DNA of 64,000 nt, from contig JAJHZJ010000496.1 of assembly GCA_023548195.1 (NCBI GenBank), positions 2,872,001-2,936,000 of the forward strand, written 5' to 3'. Below, piece after piece: positions 58,755 through 64,000 of the stretch. The first letter of the stretch is position 1. Each line of letters opens with the position of its first letter. The translations under genes were made by a program, and so were the position numbers. The stretch comes from Bettongia penicillata ogilbyi. Taxonomy: Eukaryota > Chordata > Mammalia > Diprotodontia > Potoroidae. The notes beneath the pieces were generated by a model. The model ran no database searches. It had not been told where the DNA came from and worked only from the letters and a program-made list of their open reading frames with translations.

Positions 58755-60609
58755 CTGGAAATATTAAGGGAGAAGAAGAATTATCAACATTTTGAAGTCA
58801 CCTAATGTCATTTTGATGATGATGGTAAAAAATAAATTCTCCATCCCATGAAAGACTAACAGCTGTCTGTTAAAAAAAAATGGTATTTTAAAGGTAACAA
58901 GTTTCACTTGTGAAGCATTATATTAAAATGTTCAAACACTTGAATGAATTTACCCATGGTAAATGTTGTTTCTGTGGGATAAGTACATGTGAAGCTGATG
59001 GTTGGATTTGGAAATTTAAAGATAGTTACAAATGGACATTTCCTTTTGGAAATTTAGGTGAAATGCAATAACCAAGACATATCCAAACTCCCTCAATCGA
59101 GAGAAAAACATTGCATTATAACAAACTAGATTTCTAGATAAACAGGAAGAGTCAACAATTTAGAAGGAGTGGTTTAAGCCATGCCTATGGAAGCAAAACT
59201 GGCTGCAAGGTTTAAAAACATTCTGCCCTTTAACTAGTTGTTTTGTTTTCCAAGACATTGCCCAGTTTGGGCAAAATTGCCTAGGTTCAATGCCCTTTGA
59301 ATATACCATCTGCTCTCCTGAATCATGGAGACAGTGATAGAACTTTCCAAGGACAAGATGTATCTACATACATTTATCTTCATTCCATATTTTGGCAAGA
59401 GTGGAATGGGTAGACAGAGAGAGAGAGCTAAAGAGGAACAGGAACTGAAGAAGAGATCTTAGGCACCATAGGCAAGAGAGTACACAGGGAACTTCAGAGG
59501 GTACGGAGATATCAGACCATGCTCTATTTTTATTTAGATCTGTAGATTACTAAGGTTTAACTCCAATGTTTAACTTTAATTATTTCACAGGAAAAAAATC
59601 ATGAATTAACTCCATCAGCCAAAATGAGGGTCCCATACTCTACAAATACAATTAAAACACTTGAAGAAAAACAGTCATGCCTAGACTATGTTGATATCAT
59701 TTTGGATATTGAAGTATACATAAAGACATTTTAGCAGATAAAAGGATTTAGTTTGGGTTCTTTACTAAACACTAATCATGTCCATTTCAATTGGCTTAAA
59801 ACCCATTTTTAAAAAATCTACAGAAAAGAATTGAGATTTACAGTATTCCACAAAATATCTGAGAATGGCAAATCAAATAGATATGATACAATTTCATGTG
59901 ATGGTAATACTTTCATCATGACAAAAAGCTCCTGAAATGGGCATTTTTGACATTGCTATATGGAAAACGCCAAATTAATAATGAGGACAAGGGGAAATTT
60001 TGGGAGTCCCTTATTGACTGTGGCTAAGCAGAATCTATCATCAAGGAAAACATGACAGCTTTCCCAAAAACTCTAGCAGGTGCAAAGTAGAGAGTCAAGA
60101 ATCCACAAGTAATGACATCAGCCTCAAAAATGTCACTTGATTTGCAATAAAAAAAAACTAAAATGAGTTCTGAGAAGGAAGCAATCCTAAGATACCTGTG
60201 TGAGTGATCAGACTCTGAGTGGGCTGAGAGAGGCATAGAAATGGGAAATTGCCACCAGGTCACTTAGCTGACAGGTTAAGCCTGAAGGCTGAATCATTTC
60301 TTCCTGAGATCAAAGTTTGGAAATAAGAAAATTTCAGAAATTCTTGAGAAATGACAAGAAAATTACTCACCTGCTTTTTCCACTGGTCCGTCCCTGCCTC
60401 AGGCTAGGTTCTGCTTATGGATGCCTAGCGTGGTGAGTTAGAAGTTTCAGATTTCTATTTCCATCACTGAATCTGGAAACCTGATTTCCACTAATAAGTA
60501 CTTTTCAACTGCCCCAAAGGACATTCCTTCGTTTTCCAATCTTTTTGGCCCAAACTTCTGATTTTGTGAGTATGTAGGATTCCTCGTGTGGAAAGTTCCT
60601 CCACCAGTG

Positions 60610-61085
60610 CAGAGTCAATCGACCAATCAATAAGCATTTATAAAATGCTTATCGTGTTTTAGGTACTGCACTAAGTGCTGGGGACACCAAAGGAGGCTCC
60701 TGCTCTCAAGGAACTTACAGTCCAATGGGAGAGACAACATGCAAACAAATATGTAAAAAGCAAGCTGTATACAAGATATAACAGAATAATTAAAAGAAGG
60801 AAAGGGCTGGAATTAAGAGATGCTGGGAAAGGCTTCCCATAGAAGACCTGAAGGAAGTCAGGAAGGTCACTAGTTGGACCAGAGGAGGCAAAGTATTCAA
60901 GGTGTGGAGGACAACCAGAGAATATGACTACAACTGAAAGAAAGAATGTACTGTTTGTGAAAAAAACAGGAGGTCAATGCCACTGGATCCAAGAATGTGT
61001 GTTGGGGAACAAGGTATTAAGAAGACAGGAAAAGTAGGAGTAGCTGCACTTCCAGAACTTTGGTTCTTAGAGAGTTGCCCAGAGC
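60610..61085 (-). mobile_element. L2-type LINE 3' region, reverse
   Basis: 'gaccaatcaataagcattta', 'gcactaagtgctggggacac', 'ctctcaaggaacttacagtc', 'gagacaacatgcaaacaaat', 'gggaaaggcttcccatagaa', then a decayed inner part. It is the longest uninterrupted reversed L2 tail here. Confidence 0.9.
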
Positions 61086-61339
61086 AATGAGTGTCTAGGG
61101 CACATAGCTAGTTTGTCCACTTTTTAACCTTCAGGGTATTCTATAAGTACAAATCTTTCTCCCTCTTTGATCTTACAGGTATTTTTGGAGAAAAAAAATG
61201 GAGAAGCCTCTATTTATGGCTTCCAGAATTTAATCTGTTATGACTGTTCATCTTCCCTAACATTTAAATATTCTTTAAAAAATTTTTCTATCATTAGGTT
61301 TTTATATCAACTTCATTTGTGAGTATTCTCTAGCTTGTC

Positions 61340-61700
61340 CATCATTTTTGGAGAAGACCAATGACATCACATGAACTGGATTTAAGTGAGGCACAGCTGC
61401 ACAAAGTCACCAGCCTCACTATCTCTTCCAGAGCCATCAACGTCCGGTGGCAGGACAAAAATCAGGATGACCAGTAATGCCTAGGGATGCAGTGGATTAC
61501 CTTGGCATCTTCGATGTCTGACCAGACTCTAAGCGCTTCACAGAATCTGCTTCAGCCGCCTTCATAGGAACAAATTAGTCTCATTCACCCACTGTGCCAG
61601 GGGATGTCTTCACATGCTTGGGGTAGACATCCTGCTAACTCACTGACAGGTTTGAGGGCTATTAGTTACCCTTTATCTGGTTTGGCTCATCTGCTAAGTA
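61340..61700 (-). mobile_element. RTE-like LINE 3' region, reverse
   Basis: 'ggagaagaccaatgacatca', 'gtcaccagcctcactatctc', 'agagccatcaacgtccggtg' and 'gaccagtaatgcctagggat' form one element related to 43690-43795. It may be the same family as 46880-47320, whose protein end would lie just upstream in the element. Confidence 0.6.
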
Positions 61701-62207
61701 CCATATTACAGCTTCTTAGAGTCACAGGTGAGAATTGGATGACAGATGGACACCAAAGGTAAAAAAAAGCAGCCCTGAAAAGAATTTGGCAAGCCCTCAC
61801 ACCAGAGGTGCTAGTCCTCCTGAACGCCCCTCAACCCCCACCCTTTGTAACGGGTTTTTAAAGGGATAGGAGTGAGTGGGAAAGCACTCAGCAAATCCAA
61901 TCAACATAATAATTGTGTCTAACAGCATGTGAAATTATTCGTACCCATAGTTCCTTACCTCTGCAAAGAAAGAAGGGAGGTAAATTTTTTTCAACTTTTT
62001 TTTCCTCCATTAAAGGAGGTGAGATGGTAAAGGATTTGATGAAATTTCAATATACAGCTGACTCACTCCCTGGATGGACAACTATTTCCAGCAGAGGGCG
62101 TCATCAGTCACCATGGGAAATTTGTCCATAGGATCTACAACAGGGGCCACCAAATTTTTTTGATCATGCACCCTATCAGAAAGAAGTTTTCGAGCACATA
62201 TTCCCAC

Positions 62208-62211
62208 TGTG

Positions 62212-62243
<32 letters not shown>

Positions 62244-62245
62244 TT
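62208..62245. repeat. (TA)n microsatellite
   Basis: A TA run with a single tg interruption. Confidence 0.95.
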
Positions 62246-62289
62246 GATTTATCTACATCATAATACAGAAAATAGACATAAGAAAAGAT

Positions 62290-62410
62290 CAGATTAAGAT
62301 GTAATAATATCTGACTTTGGCATTAGCAGAGAGCCACTAGAATTATGGAGTAACAGAGTAATATGATCAGTCTTGAACATTAGAAAAAGTAGAGCTGAGT
62401 GGACTGGAGC
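62290..62410 (-). mobile_element. L2 internal fragment, reverse
   Basis: 'agagccactagaattatgga' and 'gtaatatgatcagtcttgaa' correspond to the stretch 'tctgatcatgtcagtg' read on the other strand in the forward copy at 11500-12580. Confidence 0.7.
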
Positions 62411-63794
62411 AAAAAGAAAACTGAGGCAGAGAAGATGACTGCAATGTGTAATAAGGGAGTATGATAGCAGTGTAAAGAGAGAAAAGGAACCTCTATGAGA
62501 GATGATCTTGGGGTAGAAACAGCAAACCAACTGAATCTGAAGGGGGAGAGAGAATGAAAGTGAGAATGAGGATTGGAAAATGAAAGTGAGGTTGGGAAAC
62601 AGGGAAGACCAGGATGGAAGTACCCATGAGCTATTAAGGAAGTTCAAAACTGGAGGGGGGTTTGGATTTGAGGGGAACGACAATGTAATGAACACAGTAA
62701 TTCAGACTTGTAACCTTTCTCTACCCGTTCACCTTGACTCCGTCCTATAAAAACCTAAAGATGTGGGGGTGGGGAGCTCTTCCTCACTGGTCGCTGCCCT
62801 GAGCCCAGAGCCAGCCAAAGTCCCTATTTGTCCATGAAGTCTGGGGCACAGTATATATCGGGGAGAGGGAAGGGAATTTTTTCAATAATGCCTGTGTGAT
62901 ATCTGAGATGAAGTTAGGACCCCACTGAGCATAAACGTAGAATGTGGGAGCTTGCAAAGCCTGGGAGGGGACAAAAGTAAGGGAGTGTTGGGCAGATAGA
63001 GTGGGTGACATGGATGTGTTAGAGACAAGCTCTGAAATTGAGTATCAAGGGAAGGTGGATGAGACCTATATTCCCACATTCTGACTGGTCATTCACCCCA
63101 CGGGCTCATGTCATGGTTCTCTAGTGGACTAGGATCTTTGCTGGTCTCTATACCCATGCTCACATATTAACTGATTATATATATCTTTAAAGAAAACACT
63201 GCTATCCCCAATACTCAAAGGCTATCCTTAAAACTTCTATCCTCAGCATAAGATGACAGGAAACTCACTAAACTCTCCAGCAGCTTTCAGAATACTGACT
63301 TACACGTTAAAAAGCATCAAAGGAGTTAAAATCAGTGGGGGGCACCTTTTGGGCTCTTCTATACCTGCTATGCCCAGAACTAAACACACCCATTCAGGGT
63401 CATTTGGGGCCAGCCTTCTATAGTTCTTGTCATAGGCTCTAGTGATTAGTTTCTGTGATTTAGTCCAAGTGGTTCCCTTTCCACAGATGCAGACTGCAAG
63501 ATGTGTATGGCTAGGAGATGATTTTTAACTCTCCGTGGTGGAAAGATGTATCACCATGCAGTCAGCCTGGAGATTACTTGGGTGGCTCTGAACCTAAAAG
63601 ATATATGGCTCATTCCTAGACCTGATTTGAAAACAATCTTGGTGGGACCTATGAGAATACTGGAAGACAGAAAAAAAGATCTCAAGTTGCATGGTCCCAC
63701 TGACACGACCTTTTTTGAGAATCTAGAGATAGCTCCAGTGACTGGCACAATTTGGATCTTGTCCACAATGGTAACATAGAGACAATATTCAGTA

Positions 63795-64000
63795 CAGAGG
63801 CAATTACGTGGTAGAGCAGATAGAGGGCAGGAGTCAAGCGGGTCTGAACTCAAATCTGGTCTCATTAACTGTATAATCCTGGACCAGTCATTTAGCTGCT
63901 GTTTGCCTTAATTTCCTCAGTTGTAAAACAGGAATAATGACACCCACTCACCAGGGTTTCTATGAGGATCAACTAAGATGTTGGCAAAGTTTTGTGCATA
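63795..64000 (+). repeat. MIR-like SINE, cut by the window end
   Basis: Head 'attacgtggtagagcagata', 'gaactcaaatctggtctcat', core 'atttcctcagttgtaaaaca', then 'tatgaggatcaactaagatg'. The tail continues past 64000. Confidence 0.92.

Larger units (their letters stand above)
58755..64000 (-). other. PLD1: PLD1 intron, open at the window edge (more than 5.2 kb)
   Basis: The next upstream exon (ending in the N-Y-R of the block before TMCRGE) was not found up to 64000, so the intron runs off the window. 58755-60605 and 62405-63795 contain nothing I could name. The 133-codon minus frame (62294-62695) and 104-codon minus frame (63551-63865) have no PLD1 sequence. Confidence 0.85.

Noticed and set aside
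62294..62695. 133-codon minus-strand frame
   Set aside because: No PLD1 or other recognisable sequence; its left part overlaps a reversed L2 fragment.

Overview
The window is mammalian nuclear DNA and almost certainly comes from a marsupial. It is AT-rich and CpG-poor, with no compact gene layout. Interspersed repeats fill it: tRNA-headed core SINEs in both orientations, L2-type and CR1/L3-type LINE remnants, a LINE-1 3' end, and RTE-like LINE pieces. The commonest SINE has a head reading like 'cagctaggtggtgcagtgg'. It carries either an L2-like tail (ending near 'cacatagtaggcacttaataaatg') or an RTE-like tail ('tctttgccaagaaaacccc ... gtcacaaagagtcggacac'), a combination typical of marsupial genomes. 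Family names were assigned by recognition, not by a database search.

One protein-coding gene is clear. The last five coding exons of PLD1 (phospholipase D1) lie on the minus strand between 58754 and 37472. Every junction is GT-AG and every split codon joins in phase. Together the exons encode the C-terminal 226 residues, including the second HKD catalytic motif (His codon 57661-57663) and the terminal EVWT. There are 178 residues after the HKD histidine, as in human PLD1 (H896 of 1074). The 5' part of the gene (PX and PH domains, first HKD) lies beyond 64000.

Layout: 1 to about 37.4 kb is gene-free sequence downstream of PLD1. In human the next gene on that side is TNIK. This part holds stacked repeats: L2 copies split by younger SINEs at 9.1-10.1 and 17.7-19.2 kb, a CR1/L3 copy split by L2 pieces at 21.5-22.5 kb, a LINE-1 3' end with an internal AAAAG microsatellite at 23.3-24.1 kb, and an RTE endonuclease relic at 6.4 kb. 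From 37.5 to 64 kb lie the PLD1 exons and introns (2.0, 5.1, 12.6, 0.95 and more than 5.2 kb), with the introns as repeat-rich as the flank.

I found no CRISPR array, operon, bacterial or phage gene, intact virus or new gene system. The most unusual structural features are two long CT/GA tracts in inverted orientation sharing both borders inside the last PLD1 intron (38119-38989), a 92-bp near-identical tandem duplication inside a SINE (1459-1642), and several repeat-free stretches rich in homeodomain-like sites that could be enhancers. Repeat boundaries are by eye and good to roughly 10-30 bases. Other short open frames appear to be chance or lie within repeats.
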